Source: Cryptomeria japonica (taxonomy: Eukaryota; Streptophyta; Pinopsida; Cupressales; Cupressaceae). From it: DNA of 64,000 nucleotides. Position 1 is the first letter of the stretch; the number at the start of each line of letters is the position of its first letter. A model generated the notes under the pieces. The model was not told the origin of the DNA. It saw nothing but the letters and a program-made list of their open reading frames with translations, and made no database searches. The position numbers and the translations under genes were made by a program. Where the stretch lies: the NCBI RefSeq assembly GCF_030272615.1, contig NC_081407.1, forward strand, positions 150,411,744 to 150,475,743, written 5' to 3'. Of the stretch, positions 33,112 to 45,290 are shown piece after piece.

Positions 33112-34623
33112 TGATGAAGAGGTGTCCTTACACCTAAGGACAAATCCAAAAGGTTAAGGTCTAACTCTTCAATTGACAACAATGACCCTATAAGAAAGGA
33201 CTCCATATCTTAAAGGTTTGAACTACTCTCCACTACTCAAGCCTACCACCTACACAAGAGGTGTAAAAGGCTTCAACTTCTCAAACATGCCTTACCGGTA
33301 ACTCATACTCTTAGGGGATTTGTAATTAGTCTATTAATGACTATTAAAGACTGTTACAAATGCTTTTTTAAGGTTTTGTCTTCAAATCCTTATACCTCCT
33401 TTGGAATCCTACCCCCTAGGCTAGTAGCCCTCCTATACCGGTATTTTGCACTTAACTCCAAAATATTCCACACACTCTGACAAAATGCTCACCTTTCTAG
33501 ATACCCTTTTGGGGGTTACATTCATACCCAAAATATTTTGGTAAGATCTTCACACTAAAAGATTGAATCCCTTAGAAGCCTAGAGACCTAATTAGGGTGA
33601 TTAGGCCCAATTTACAAAGCAACCCCCTTTACCGGTAGCCCAATTGAAAAACAAAATTTATGAGCATGTGGGGAATGGTTAGTAACCTTTAATTCTAGGG
33701 TTACATTCCTAGAATCCACCGCTATTAGAGTTTAGGATGACTGTCCTAAATCTCGTTCTAGGTAGTCACATAGAGATGCCTACCTAATTTTGCTTCAGGC
33801 GCCTCACGACCAAGTGTTCCCTACAAAAACCCATGGAAAACTTAATGTAAATTGGGAAATATTTCATTCCACCAAAGGAAATAACTTCTAGAGGAAGGAG
33901 ATGCAAGATATGGCCATTATTTGGCGAAACCCTAGTCAAACCCTCAAATTTCAGGTTATAGTCAGCAAAACAAAGGTTTATCACTACACAAAAACAATCA
34001 AAGCCTCAGACCACCACCAAAATAAATATATTACATCCCTCTATCTACTCCATGGATGGTGTGGTTCACATCAATCCATATAGGCACGTGCAACTCCTAC
34101 AAACTCAGAACTTCTGGGAAAACTGTAGTATTATGTGTTTTATTGCTTCACAAACTCCAATTACAATAGCCACAAACTTGGGAATAGTTTCCACAAGGCT
34201 TATACAAATCTCCAATGGTTTCCCACTGAATTTGGATTAGGTTGGAGCCGTTGAAAGGCTTCCCCCAGCCGAATTTCAAAAAGTTGCACTTTTGCACTCA
34301 AAAGTTGCATTTTACAAAAGTTGCAATTTTGTAATTTTGCATAAATTATTGTCAAACTTGCTAAGGTTGAAATCCACACATAGGGATCAACCAAACACAC
34401 ACAAAACATACCTAAAACCTATCAAACACAAAACTAAACCATCTACTACCCCTATTGACCACATTGTCCCAATTGGCTTATCAACTTGCCTAATTGGTGA
34501 CATGGGCTTACATGGTGGGGTTTATTGCATACATGAAACACAAGACACACTAAGACACTCTAATGATCCCAGTCTTCATCCTTAGGGTCATGATTTGAGT
34601 GTTGATGAGGTGCTCCTGCACCA
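33112..34623 (-). repeat. Chromovirus 5' LTR (minus-strand element)
   Basis: 1,512 bp, paired with 12187-13670. Its terminal TGGTGCAGGAGCACC (element orientation) contains a short palindrome. ACCTT follows at 34624. Confidence 0.9.
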
Positions 34624-34628
34624 ACCTT
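34624..34628. other. Target-site duplication, right copy (ACCTT)
   Basis: Matches 12182-12186. Confidence 0.85.
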
Positions 34629-36425
34629 GATGAAAACCTGGCAAATAGGTATCTAGTGTGACAAAATAAAAAGCAATACAAGAGTATAGAGAAATCATTC
34701 GCCATATAGTAAAACTTGGCAAACAAGTGCTTTGGGTAAGTACCATGGTGAAAACTTAGCATATTGGCATCATGTGTAGTAAGTTGTTGCTCTACCATCT
34801 ATATTCACTCTATCTTATAACATGCCCGTGTTCATAAACACCTTTCTTCCATTTCTAATTAAACTTATGTGTCCTCTAGTGGCTTGAGACTGGTTGATAT
34901 TTAGCATCATTTCCTTTCGCATTCGATTTGTACATATATAAGTTAAGCCATAATAATAGTTTTGAACCTGACTAGGGGCATTTTCTTAAATATGGTTGAT
35001 AGATGGAGTTATTCTCACCAAAAAGATCAGAGGATGCAACATGTACATAGCTAAATGTCTTGAAAAAATCCCTAAAAATTAAAAAATTCCCTGAAAAAAT
35101 TCTTAAAAATTAGAATCTATCTTGAAAAAAGAACAAAAACATTTGCAAAATGTCTAGAAAAAAATTTCAAAAACATTCATAAAACGTCCTGAAGAAATCA
35201 CAAAAAAATAATCAAATATCCCCGAAAACCCTAAAAATTGGAAAACAATCAAAATCCAAAAATAATCATTTAATTTCATCAATAAATCATCTCTTGCATA
35301 AGACAAACATTTGAGCAGACAATAGATGAAAAACTTGTACAACGCTATGCTTAACAAATCACACAACAACAAACAAACTATCAATCTGGTCAGGAATCAA
35401 TCAAATCAAAATTGTCCTATCAATCAAACAACATTATCAATCCCTATCAACTATCATCTATCTTATATAGGGTGCAATATACTCAAAACTAGACTAAATC
35501 TATCTTAGACGAGGTACTTCATTCTTGAAACTAGACATCATGATCCTCCTATCACAAACAATCAACTTTGACAACAAGATCAAAATGGTCGTTGACTTGC
35601 TTGGTCTAGTGAGTCTTATCTTTCATTGATTTATCTTTGGTCATGTTCCTATGCTGCTCAAGGATATCCACAAGTGATTAGAGTGGTCAGGATGGTTCAT
35701 GGTCTTTTATTTTTGTTTTCTATTTGTACGGTGTTTTTATGAAGTTATGGGGCAAGTGTGTCTTGGGTGTCTATGTTGGCATGTTCACTTATACTTGTGA
35801 CTGTCACATGTACCTCAACCCTTGACATACAAATGTTTCAGGAGGGATGGAAACATTCCTTGTCTGCATATTATTTGCCAATGCAAATGAATAACATTAT
35901 CACCTTGGTCTTTCTATACCTTGGTGCAAATATATCCATTTACCACATAATAATGCTCTATGATGATAAATATGCACTAATGAAAGATCAAATTCATCGC
36001 ACTAACTTTTCTTCACTTCTCACTAATATTTTTTCTAGCTAGCATTTATTCTATCATCCAATCAGTCAATCATCTTATCTATCTATCATTCTATCACCTC
36101 AATCTATCTATCTATCTATTTATCGGTCAATCAATCTCATGCTATCTATTTTGTTTGATCAATTAAGAATTTCTTCATCTAATATATGTTAATCCCTATC
36201 TACAATCAACTTATATTCTTTACTCCTTACTAACCATTCTTTTGTTTCATCACATTTCCTCTTTCTAATATCCATTTTCATTCCATAGATCATTCATTTA
36301 TTTCATACATAAACAATCTCTTGAGGGGCCATCCAATCTTCGTCCCTTGGTTTGCCAAGGCATGGTTTTTCTAATTGTTCTTTGAAACAACACTTAAATT
36401 CACATTGTCTCAAAGGGGGAGAAAA
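34629..36425 (+). mobile_element. Tat-2 tail, from end of integrase to polypurine tract
   Basis: No gene is seen. The start (TGAAAACCTGGCAAATAGGT and the block to about 34770) corresponds in reverse to the Tat-1 stretch 22870-23010 just after integrase, so this is the continuation of the element cut at 12186. The end (about 36330-36425) corresponds to the Tat-1 3' end: TCTTTGAAACAAC, then ATTGTCTCAAAGGGGGAG. The middle is A-rich with repeated CCTAAAAATT and CTTGAAAAAA words (35050-35240) and short TATC repeats (36070-36130). No PMD ORF is recognisable, so Tat-2 either lacked it or lost it. Confidence 0.7.
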
Positions 36426-37479
36426 TATAGACACTAAAAATTGTCCTAGGTCTCAGACGACACTTCTCACTAACTTTTCGTCTAAATTGCTTAAATAATT
36501 TTATTATTTAGTTAGTACTAATATTCTTCTCCTACTAATTAAATAATTTTCAATTATTTAGTTAAAACATTAATTAAATAACCTTCACTATTTAATTAAT
36601 GTTGATCATTGTCTCTCTTTAATTAATTAACCTCAATTCATTAATCGCTCAACCTAATTTTTCTTCTACAATTAAATAATTATTTAAATTATTTGATCCC
36701 TCTTCCAATTAAATAATTTTCATTGTTCAATTACCCTAACTAATATTTCTTCCATGATTAAATAAATTTTATTTATAATTATTTAAGCCCTAATTTTAAA
36801 TCCCCTTAATTAAATAGTTTTCAATTTATTTAATTATCATGTGTGGGTGAAATAAATAAATTTTATTTATTTATTTATGACCCCACTTAACTCTTTTACT
36901 TTCTAATTTCTCTCCCCACTCAACTCTTCCATCTATTCCCACTTATCTCTTCCAATTGCTTATTTCACTCCCCACTTAACTCTTCCATTTTCTAATTTCA
37001 TTTCCCACTTAACTCTTCCATTTCTAATTTTCCTCCCACTTATCTCTTCCATTTATATTTTCTTTTTCAATTAACTCTTCCTCTCCTCCACTTCTAGATG
37101 GCAACTTGGAGTGTCATTCAATCTTATTCGTTGATTTCTTGAAATTCCAATCAATCTTAGCCATTGATCAGAATTCAAATCTTCTATAAATTTCAATCAA
37201 ATCCTCATTTCAATCTAACCACACTTTCAATATCTCTATGCTATCATATCATCATGCTTTTGAATTGCTTATGTGCACACCAAAATTATAAGAAAATGCT
37301 TGCAAAGAGGTTAAGAAGAACAATGGAGGTCATAGACTCACTGCAAGGTATAATTTGATTCCATTTTCATTTTATGCATTGTTAATTTATCTTTCACTTA
37401 TTGTTTAGGTAGTTTTGCAAAGAACTTGGTTTTGTGGTTGCCTAATGGTTCTTTAAAGGTTTTCCAACTTTAACCTACA
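36426..37479 (+). repeat. Tat-2 3' LTR
   Basis: It begins TATAGACAC directly after a polypurine tract; the expected TG start has become TA. It ends at about AACCTACA. The first part is rich in ATTTAATTA blocks; a TATA-like TCTATAAATTTC lies at about 37183-37194. It is about 1,054 bp and not an obvious close pair of 7844-9289. Confidence 0.65.
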
Positions 37480-38796
37480 ACAACTGCAACCACAACAACT
37501 TAGAACCAAAATCTTGAAACAAAGAAGATAGAACATGTTATGTGACTGCATAAAGCTCCCATTGAAAGTAATACATGGTATCATGAATAATATCATTACC
37601 AAAGCTCCATTGAAAGTGAATAGAGCTTCTCATCCACCATAATCTACTAGACTAAGGTTCAAATGATCAACTATAGATCAAGTACTCCAAATAATCATTT
37701 TCTCACTGCAATCAAAATACCAATGTAATAATGGTGACCAACAAGAGCCTACCAAACTAAATCCTCATCAGACAATCTACAAGATCAACATATATGCAAC
37801 ATCTCAAAGAAGAAATACACAATCAATACTCCAATCTCAAATAACTGAAAGATTCAACCTCACATTAGTATCGTGCATAATAGAAATAATCAGGCATAAC
37901 TTGTGGATTTCCAAGACTCAAACACCAAAATCAATGCTAGACCTGATTTTCCAACCAAACCTACATAGGAGTAACCATAGATCGAGGAGAACCTTCCAAG
38001 CAACCATGCAAACCTATAACTGTCTCCATCCAAAACACCCTGAATATAGTCATACCACAGATTTTAGTTAACATGTAAAACCTACAAAACCATCTTTGTA
38101 AATCTGAAATCCATTTAAACATCTAAACATTCACATTATACACGCCATCTAAACAATGAAAATACTACAAATCTACAAAACCCAATGGCTAAAAACAAGA
38201 GATCGCTACAACCCAAGAAAGGAAAGGAAAGTTGTCCAGGAGCTTAAACCATATGAATCATATTAGCTCCACAACTCTCAAAGAGGTTAGTGGCTTATCT
38301 TCCAATGCTTTCACGTAACCATGGCCTAAAACCATGAACCCAACACAAGCAGTCCTTTCCGTAGTCCAAACAACTGGTGTATCTCCATGTGACTAGGATG
38401 TCCATACTCATCCAACACAAATACCTTCTCACTACACATGACCACAAGGTAAAGGAACAAAATTCCCCAAAAAGAGGATACATACATATTATTAGACTCC
38501 ATGAAGATTCATAAGCATGAGAAACTCCATGAAGATCCATAAGCATGAGCTTCAAATGCCAACATAGATCACAATGATAATATCCATGGTTTCCAATCTC
38601 ACAAATCCGCAAAACAGAGTTAATTCATAGAGCAAACATTATAGCCTCAAAAGCTTTCCAACTAACTCATAGAAAAAACATTGCAGACTCAAAAGCTTTC
38701 TGACAACCTTTAATTCCTTCTAAATGATTCCCACAAGATTTCCAAGCTAAATAATTAAAAATAAAGGAATACTTTGAACTAGTAACCTTTAGCTTT
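37480..38796 (-). other. Gene-free stretch, possible internal region of a non-coding LTR element
   Basis: No open reading of interest and no known domain. It ends next to a primer-binding-like TGGTATCAAAGC on the minus strand (38796-38807) that borders an LTR-like segment, so it could be the non-coding body of a LARD-type element. A second LTR was not found at its other end. Confidence 0.3.
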
Positions 38797-38808
38797 GATA
38801 CCAAATGT

Positions 38809-39358
38809 TTGGAAATAAATAGGTTCAATACCAAAGATTGTGAAGATCAATTTGTCTCCAATAAGCTAATCAAAGGATGAGACTCAAGGCTTGGATAACA
38901 ACAACATGGAATCTGAAACTCATATGCAAATCTAAAAATTAAGTTGTCTTAATTGTGGAAAACCCATGATTAGATCATTCTTCTTATGTTGTAAAAAAAT
39001 AGCCTATTAACCATGTTTAATAAACCTATATTATGTGAATTTATAACAACAATAAATAATGATTAACATCAGCATAATATAACAACAATAAAGCATAAAT
39101 CAGAAACATAACATCCACACTTAATTTAACACTTAAAAGGTTATATTTATAGAATGGAAAGAGCTCCAAAACCATCAATAAAGGTTCCTAAAGAAGACTC
39201 TTCCTTACTCATGACCACAACTCTTAGAATGCCTCCACAAAACTTGAAAAGACGTCAGTTTAGCTTCCAATACCTTCCCTCCAACATTGACACCTATACT
39301 TGTAAGATAAACATTACATTAAATATAATAAATGACTGGAAACCATAAGACACCTGTT
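38809..39358 (-). repeat. LTR-like segment with primer-binding site (minus orientation)
   Basis: On the minus strand it ends in CTATTTATTTCCAAACA, followed by TTTGGTATCAAAGC, a one-base variant of the initiator tRNA-Met site. A TATA-like CTATAAATATAACC (minus) lies at about 39139-39152. The upper boundary, near 39358, is uncertain because a Tat fragment begins at about 39378. Confidence 0.45.
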
Positions 39359-39377
39359 GCCTCTTCCATACTCCCAC

Positions 39378-40625
39378 TTTTAGGCATCTTGCTCTAGTGT
39401 AGGCCAATATTTAGCTCTCATGATTTTCTTTGCCAAGTTTGGACCACTAGAATGGGCTCCGCATATAACATTGTGTACCTCATTTAATGACATTTGTGCC
39501 TCTTCAAATCAAGACATCTAGGGAGGTTTTTGTCTAGGGATTGATGATAAAGAGTGTTACTGATGATAACATATCTAGAAGTTTGGAGAATGAAGGATCA
39601 ATGTTAGTTATTGGACATGTTTGGTGGTAAGATTTGGGTATGTAGACCTGTAATTGTAAATATCTTGGTACAAGGGAGAATTGTGACCAACAATTTTACA
39701 CACAAGCTAGACTCTGGAACTTCAAAAGTAGGTACTAGAAGTTGTTCCACTAAAAAATTACATTTCTCAATATTTTGTGGCATATCAAGCAACGATGCAA
39801 TTGTCACCATGGCATTAGCTAGTTTTTCTACACTTGTGTTACTTGGTCGAATCTAATTGTATAAAATTGAGACTTGAAAAAGTTGACCGATTTCTTGTAA
39901 GGAACAAATTTGTCATCTTTAATATCATACTCATCATTCACTCGGTAGATGACTAGTTGGGAATCACCGTACATTTTAGGGTTCTTGATCTTCCATTCCA
40001 TTGTGATTATTAGTCCTATTATCAAGGCCTCATATTTTATAATGTTATTGGTGCATTGAAAATTTATTCTATATGACTTAGGAATTGCATCCCCTTGTGG
40101 TGTGATAAATAAAATTCCTACCCCGAGCCATGTCTTATGTGTGAACCATCAAAGTAGAGCTTCCACTCGATGGAGGGTGTAACCATAAACACTGGCTCAT
40201 CTAGAAATTTAGATAACAAGGGATGATCATCTTGAATAGGAGCATCTGCAAGTTGGTCAACTATGACTTTCCCTTTTATTGCTTTTCAATCTACATATTC
40301 AATGTCAAGCTTACTTAGATCATCACCCATTTAGATAATAATTTTGTGAGAGTTGCTTTGTTGAGGAGGTATTTTAGGGGATCTATCTTTTCTACCAAAA
40401 ATGTCTTATGATTCAACATATAGTGTCTAAGATTTTGGGAGGTGAAGACAACTGCCAAATATGCACACTTAATGGGAGTATATCTCAACTCATAGCCCAT
40501 AAGCACTCGATTAATATAATATATTGCTCTCTCTTTTCATTCTTCATTGTGTTGTGCGAAGAGAGCTCTTAGAGTTGTTACTATTGAAAAAATATACAAA
40601 ACAAATGGCTTGCCTTTAATAGGAG
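39378..40625 (-). pseudogene. pol: Inverted Tat pol fragment (RNase H to integrase start)
   Basis: Nearly the reverse complement of 9925-11165 (Tat-2). The minus strand shows ATIASLLDMPQNIEKC, YGDSQLVIYRVNDEY, YELRYTPIKCAYLAVVF and the block matching the integrase zinc region at about 39385-39500. Shared changes (for example the same LLDMPQNIEKCNFLVEQLL form) show that it came from a close relative of Tat-2 or from a duplication. Stops and frame changes make it non-functional. Both edges are abrupt. Confidence 0.82.
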
Positions 40626-40796
40626 TATGGAAACATCCATGAGTGGGGAAAACAAAATTAAATATTTGTGTTCACAACCCACTTTTACCGGTGCTAGTGT
40701 AATCCATAACCCCTTATGAATGTATTACAAGCAATGGTAAGAATTAAATATTACAAATTATTTTCTCAATACATCCTAAGTGCCTTAGGATAGTTT

Positions 40797-41626
40797 CCAA
40801 GGATGTTGAAACTATGCCATAGGATTTGCAAGGTAGATGGTACTTTAATCCTAACAATTTTTATAGTCCATAACGTTATTGTGTGTATGTTTTGGTCATT
40901 AATAATACCATTTGGTCTTACTAATACTCCTACATTTCAATATTTAATGAAATCCACTTTTAAGTCATTTTTGAGGAAGTTTCTAATAGTGTTCTTTGAT
41001 GAAATATTGATTCATAGTAAGATGTGAGATGCCATTTGTTCCATGTAAATTAGGGATTTAAAATTCTCTAATAAAATTAGCTTTATGCTAAACCTTCTAG
41101 ATGTGCTTTTTTTCTTACAAAGGTGGAGTACTTGAATCACATAGTGTCTCAAAAAGGAGTAAAAGTTAATCCAAAATATTGAAGGCTATGATGGAGTGAT
41201 CCTCCTAAAATCATTAAGAACTTGAGGGTTTTCTTAGGACTCATTGGCCAATATAAAATATTAATAAAGAACTACGACTTTGCATGACAATACCACTCAC
41301 AACTCTATTGAAAAACTATGCTTTTTAGTGAAATGAGTTAGCTAAAAAAAAATTCAAAGATTGAAAGAGGCTATGAGTACTTTAGAAAATGGTATGAATA
41401 GTTCTAATGCAGGATGGTAGGCCCATTACTTTTGAAAGTCATTAGTTGAAGGGAAAGAATCAAACTTATTTATGTGAAGGGAATACTAACCATTCCTCAC
41501 GTAGTTGGATAGGGGTAAGTGCAAGAAAACGGATCCAATTTTGGTCAAAAAGAGGAAGTGTTTTTCTTGAAAGTCAAATTTTGTCATACTTGAAATATAA
41601 ATCTAAAGCAATTACATATATAATAT
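40797..41626 (+). pseudogene. pol: Gypsy chromovirus RT fragment, heavily decayed
   Basis: The plus strand shows [20 protein letters not shown] and [19 protein letters not shown], the RT palm with the catalytic motif changed to FFDE (family FFDDIL). Further along, VSQKGVKVNP and LRVFLGLIGQYK mark the RT-RNase H connection, and LKGKNQTYLCEGN the RNase H start. The chromovirus type differs from the minus-strand one at 13735-17662. Many stops are present. It ends at a solo LTR. Confidence 0.75.
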
Positions 41627-42748
41627 TGTAGACATCTAAAAATGGTCAACGCTTGTGGAGTCATACTTTAACATTTGCGCATTGCCTTATTTTAGGGTTC
41701 TTGCGTCGCATTAACATTTCTTCTATGTTGCGCACTTGGTCTTTATCATTTGCGAGCATCGAGTCCTTCTTCTGCATTCCTCATTTTTCTCACTTTTGAA
41801 TTAGGTCTTGTCGATAGCAATCTTTAGTCATGACTTGGGTCGATCTTTGTCCTTGTCAATCTTGTCATTTTGCGATCAATTCATCATCAATCTTTGTCCT
41901 TGTCAATCTTGGTCAATTTGTCATTGATTTTTGTCAACCAATCTCAATCATTTATCAACGTTGGTCCTTTGTCAATCAGAATCATGATCGAACCTACATT
42001 AATTTCTTGTTGTCTTGACCTAATTCCTTGTCCTCTTATTTCTAGGGTTTTATGATTTGTTCATTTAATCCCTTTCTTCTTCTTTATGGGTTAAATAAAT
42101 CTATTTATTTAGTCCTAGGTCTCTTCCATGAATTAATTAATGGATGAAAACCTATTAATTAATTCACCTAATTTCTATTTCATCTTTTTCCTTAATTTTC
42201 TAATTTGCTAATTTCTCCTAATTCCTAATTTCTATTTCTCCTATTTTCTTTAATTTTTCTAATATTTCCCCTAATTTCATGGGAATGGCATTTCAATCTT
42301 GTCATAATTTGTCATACACCTTGCATAGAAATTGTCATACATTTGTCATAATTTTGCCATTCTTTATTTGAATTTCCTTTCAAATCTCTTCATGCTAATC
42401 TTGTCCTCTCTCCAATTTGTCTATAAATTGGATGATTTTCTTCAATGAAAGGATCAATCAATCACATTTTCGAGTAACCTTATGCTACGAATTTCATCTC
42501 TCAACAACTTGCTTTCCACTTGCATTTTGCACTTGTAGGTGAGATCCACATCAAATTTGAAGGTGAAAGAAGAACAATGGAGCCACATGAAAGAGATATC
42601 TGCGTCGGTTTGCTCTGATTTCATTTGATTTGAATATCTTGTCTTTATGTCTTCATTGATTGGATTGGGATTGCTTTCATAGCAGCTTTAGGTTTTGTGG
42701 TTGTCCTAATTGCTATTGTTTTGATGATTGCCAATTTCCTGATCTACA
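41627..42748 (+). repeat. Solo Tat-type LTR
   Basis: 1,122 bp, starting TGTAGACATC and ending GATCTACA. The flanking 5-mers AATAT (41622-41626) and AATAC (42749-42753) match at 4 of 5 positions, as expected for an old target duplication. A TATA-like CTATAAATTGG lies at about 42420. No internal element sequence adjoins it, which fits LTR-LTR recombination. The first 150 bp carry several TTGCGCA-like words spaced about 21-27 bp. Confidence 0.65.
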
Positions 42749-42753
42749 AATAC

Positions 42754-43654
42754 TAAGAAAGTTCAGTAAAATGAAATGTAAGATATTGAGTCTAATTTTC
42801 CAATATGTAATTTATTCTAATTAGATGATATAAATTAATTTTGTATAGGATGTACCAAAATAATTATTTTTAGTCACTTTTTAGGGCCAAAATATGCATG
42901 TACATACAACTATCGTAATTTGACATAAAAAAGTAGTTTTTTTCTAATTTCTTTTGAGAAAATATGTGTATTATAATGAAGTTTGATGAGAATTTTTTAA
43001 ATAAAATAATTATTTTTTATTAACTTATTTCTTTATTGGTCCTAATTGCTATTTTTGAAAGTATGACCAACATAATTTGAGCTAAACTAATCATAAAATG
43101 ATTTTTTCATCATGTAAAGAATGATGTCTAGATTGATGACATTTATTTTTTTATTTTTTTCAAATGAAAAGTTATTAAAAAATACTAACACCTCACATTT
43201 CAAGTTTATGAATCACTTTCATTCAAAATTAATTAATAAGTAGAAAAATGTGTCCAATCATAAAAAAATACATATTTGAAAACTAGACATTGTCATTTAT
43301 AATTGATTTTGATTTCTGTTTTTTTTTTTAATGAAAAGAAACTAATCATATTGCTAAAGTCATTTTTTCTAGTGTTTTCATGTCATTGTAGTTTAGGTCT
43401 AATATTGAGGGTTGGTTTTCCAAAGCTAAAACAAAAGCAAAACCATGGTTTTCAAATTTCAAATTTTATAAAACATGTACTTGCTCCAAAATGTGTACCC
43501 ATTTTAAAAAGGAGCACGAATGTGATGTAAATAGAAATAGGTAACCATTTTAAAAACCAATATAAATACCCATTTCATACGAGTAGAAATTTAGGTTTGG
43601 GAGCGTGATCCTACACACATACACATTTTTATTAAATAGATACTTGTTCTTGTT
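42754..43654. other. AT-rich stretch without recognisable features
   Basis: I see no gene, RNA gene or repeat structure here beyond T- and A-runs. It may be decayed element DNA. Confidence 0.5.
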
Positions 43655-45290
43655 GATATTTTTCAAGCCCAACACTTCCACTAAAAATGAACCCATTGGC
43701 TTGTACTTACCCATAATGGAGGCCATATTTGATGGGTAAATAATTCATAGTTAAGAACTTAATGGGTTCCCTAAGACTCAATGGATATTATAGAAGATTT
43801 ACAAAGAACTATGGTTGAATAGAAACACCCTTCAAATCTCAATTGAAAAAGGATTATTTTAAGTGAAATGAGTTGGTTGTTACAAATTTGAGAGATTGAA
43901 GAATGCTATGTGTACCACTCTAGTTCTAGCAATTCTCTCATCAAATATTTGTTGTGGAGTAAGATGCTTCAAGAAACAAACAAACAAACAGTATAGGAGT
44001 AGTTATCATGCAAGAAGGTAGGCCCACTAATTTATAAAGTAACTATTTGAAGGGTAAGAACAAACTCAAATCTATTTATGTGAAGGAAATGCTAGTTATT
44101 ATTCTTGAAGTGAGATAGTGGAGGGCCTAAAATATTTTCTATACTAGTTACCTTTTATATAACAACATAAATGGGTCACTAAGTTGTTGGGTTATGACTT
44201 TGAGATCAATTATAAGAAACATTAGAGGAATCTATTACACAATATAGGAAGAATGAGGCATTTTTGTGCACCTTTTCAATATTAAAAGTAATTGAGATCA
44301 ACTATAAGAAAAGGAAGAGGAATGTAGTGACTAATGCACTATATAGAAAGAATGAGGCATTATTGTGCACCATTTCAATGTTAAAAGTAGTTTGAATTGA
44401 AGAAGCCAGATTAGAGTGGCAAAATGATGTTGCTACAAGAAATCCCATTCAACAATTATGAAAAATGATCTAAATAGTTCAAATAAGTTTTGTTTGAAGA
44501 TGGACTCTTTGTGGTAAATAGAGAGATTATACCTTTGTGAGAATTCCACCCTCAAAACACAAGATTTTATAGCAAGTCCACGATTCTCTGGCTGGATTTC
44601 TTTTCAATCGAGTAGGATTTCTTTTGGAAAGGGATTAAAGGCGATGTTAAGAAATTTTGGTATATCAAAGAAATAAAGGTGAGACAATTAAGAAATTGGG
44701 TCTTTTACAACCCTTGGTTATTCTAGCTAGAAGTGCCCAAAGAGGTATCTTTAGATTTCATCGTAGGCCTTCAAGATTTGAAGTAAAAGTGTCATCATTG
44801 AAGTAGTGAATTGCCTTACCAAATATATTTTATTATCCCATCCTAAATATAATAAGTATAATGGAAAAATCATTTAAGAGGAATATACAAATGTACATGT
44901 TACCCCAAAGGTTATCATTAGTGATCTTGGTCCTATATTTACTAGTAACTCTTGGACATATTTATTCTCTATTTGATTTCTTAATTATTTCACATCTCTT
45001 CATATCATTCTCGATTAAATGGGAAAATTAAAGCTATCACTAAGTGCTTGGATGAATATCTAGATTGTTTGACTTTAGATACACAATCTTAATTGGTGGC
45101 TTGGTTACTACTAGTAGAATTGTGGTATAACACTTCTTCCACAACTCTTCAAAAATGTCCCCATTTATGACATTATATGGATGCCATCTCCCATTCATCA
45201 CATCATAATTGAGGGTGCCACCAATAGTTTAGGTTGTAGAAGATCACATGAATAATCAGTAATACATATTTTCTGGACTCAAGATTAATT
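43655..45290 (+). pseudogene. pol: Gypsy chromovirus RNase H to integrase fragment, heavily decayed
   Basis: It overlaps in content with 41200-41500, so it is a second copy of the same kind of element rather than its continuation. Both contain the LKGKNK..IYVKE RNase H block preceded by QEGRP. Further readable pieces are KDEALLCTIS-like (around 44240-44290 and again 44345-44395, a local duplication), EVSLDFIVGLQ (integrase Asp, about 44740-44770) and a GKIKAITKCLDEYL segment (about 45020-45060). There is a stop every few codons. Confidence 0.65.

Larger units (their letters stand above)
12187..34623 (-). mobile_element. Ty3/gypsy chromovirus, interrupted by Tat-1
   Basis: Complete outline: paired LTRs, ACCTT duplications, a primer-binding site complementary to initiator tRNA-Met (33098-33109), gag, protease, RT, RNase H, integrase and a C-terminal chromodomain. 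The chromodomain and the motif set (MPFGLSNAPSTF, YLDDIL) place it in the chromoviruses. Without the 14.8-kb Tat-1 insertion and one CTCAC copy it would be about 7.7 kb. It has frameshifts and stops in pol and a split gag, so it is not autonomous. It is inserted near the end of the Tat-2 coding region. Confidence 0.9.

Noticed and set aside
35758-36042. 94-residue plus-strand reading in the Tat-2 tail
   Set aside because: Hydrophobic composition only, no domain, and the matching position in Tat-1 does not code on that strand.
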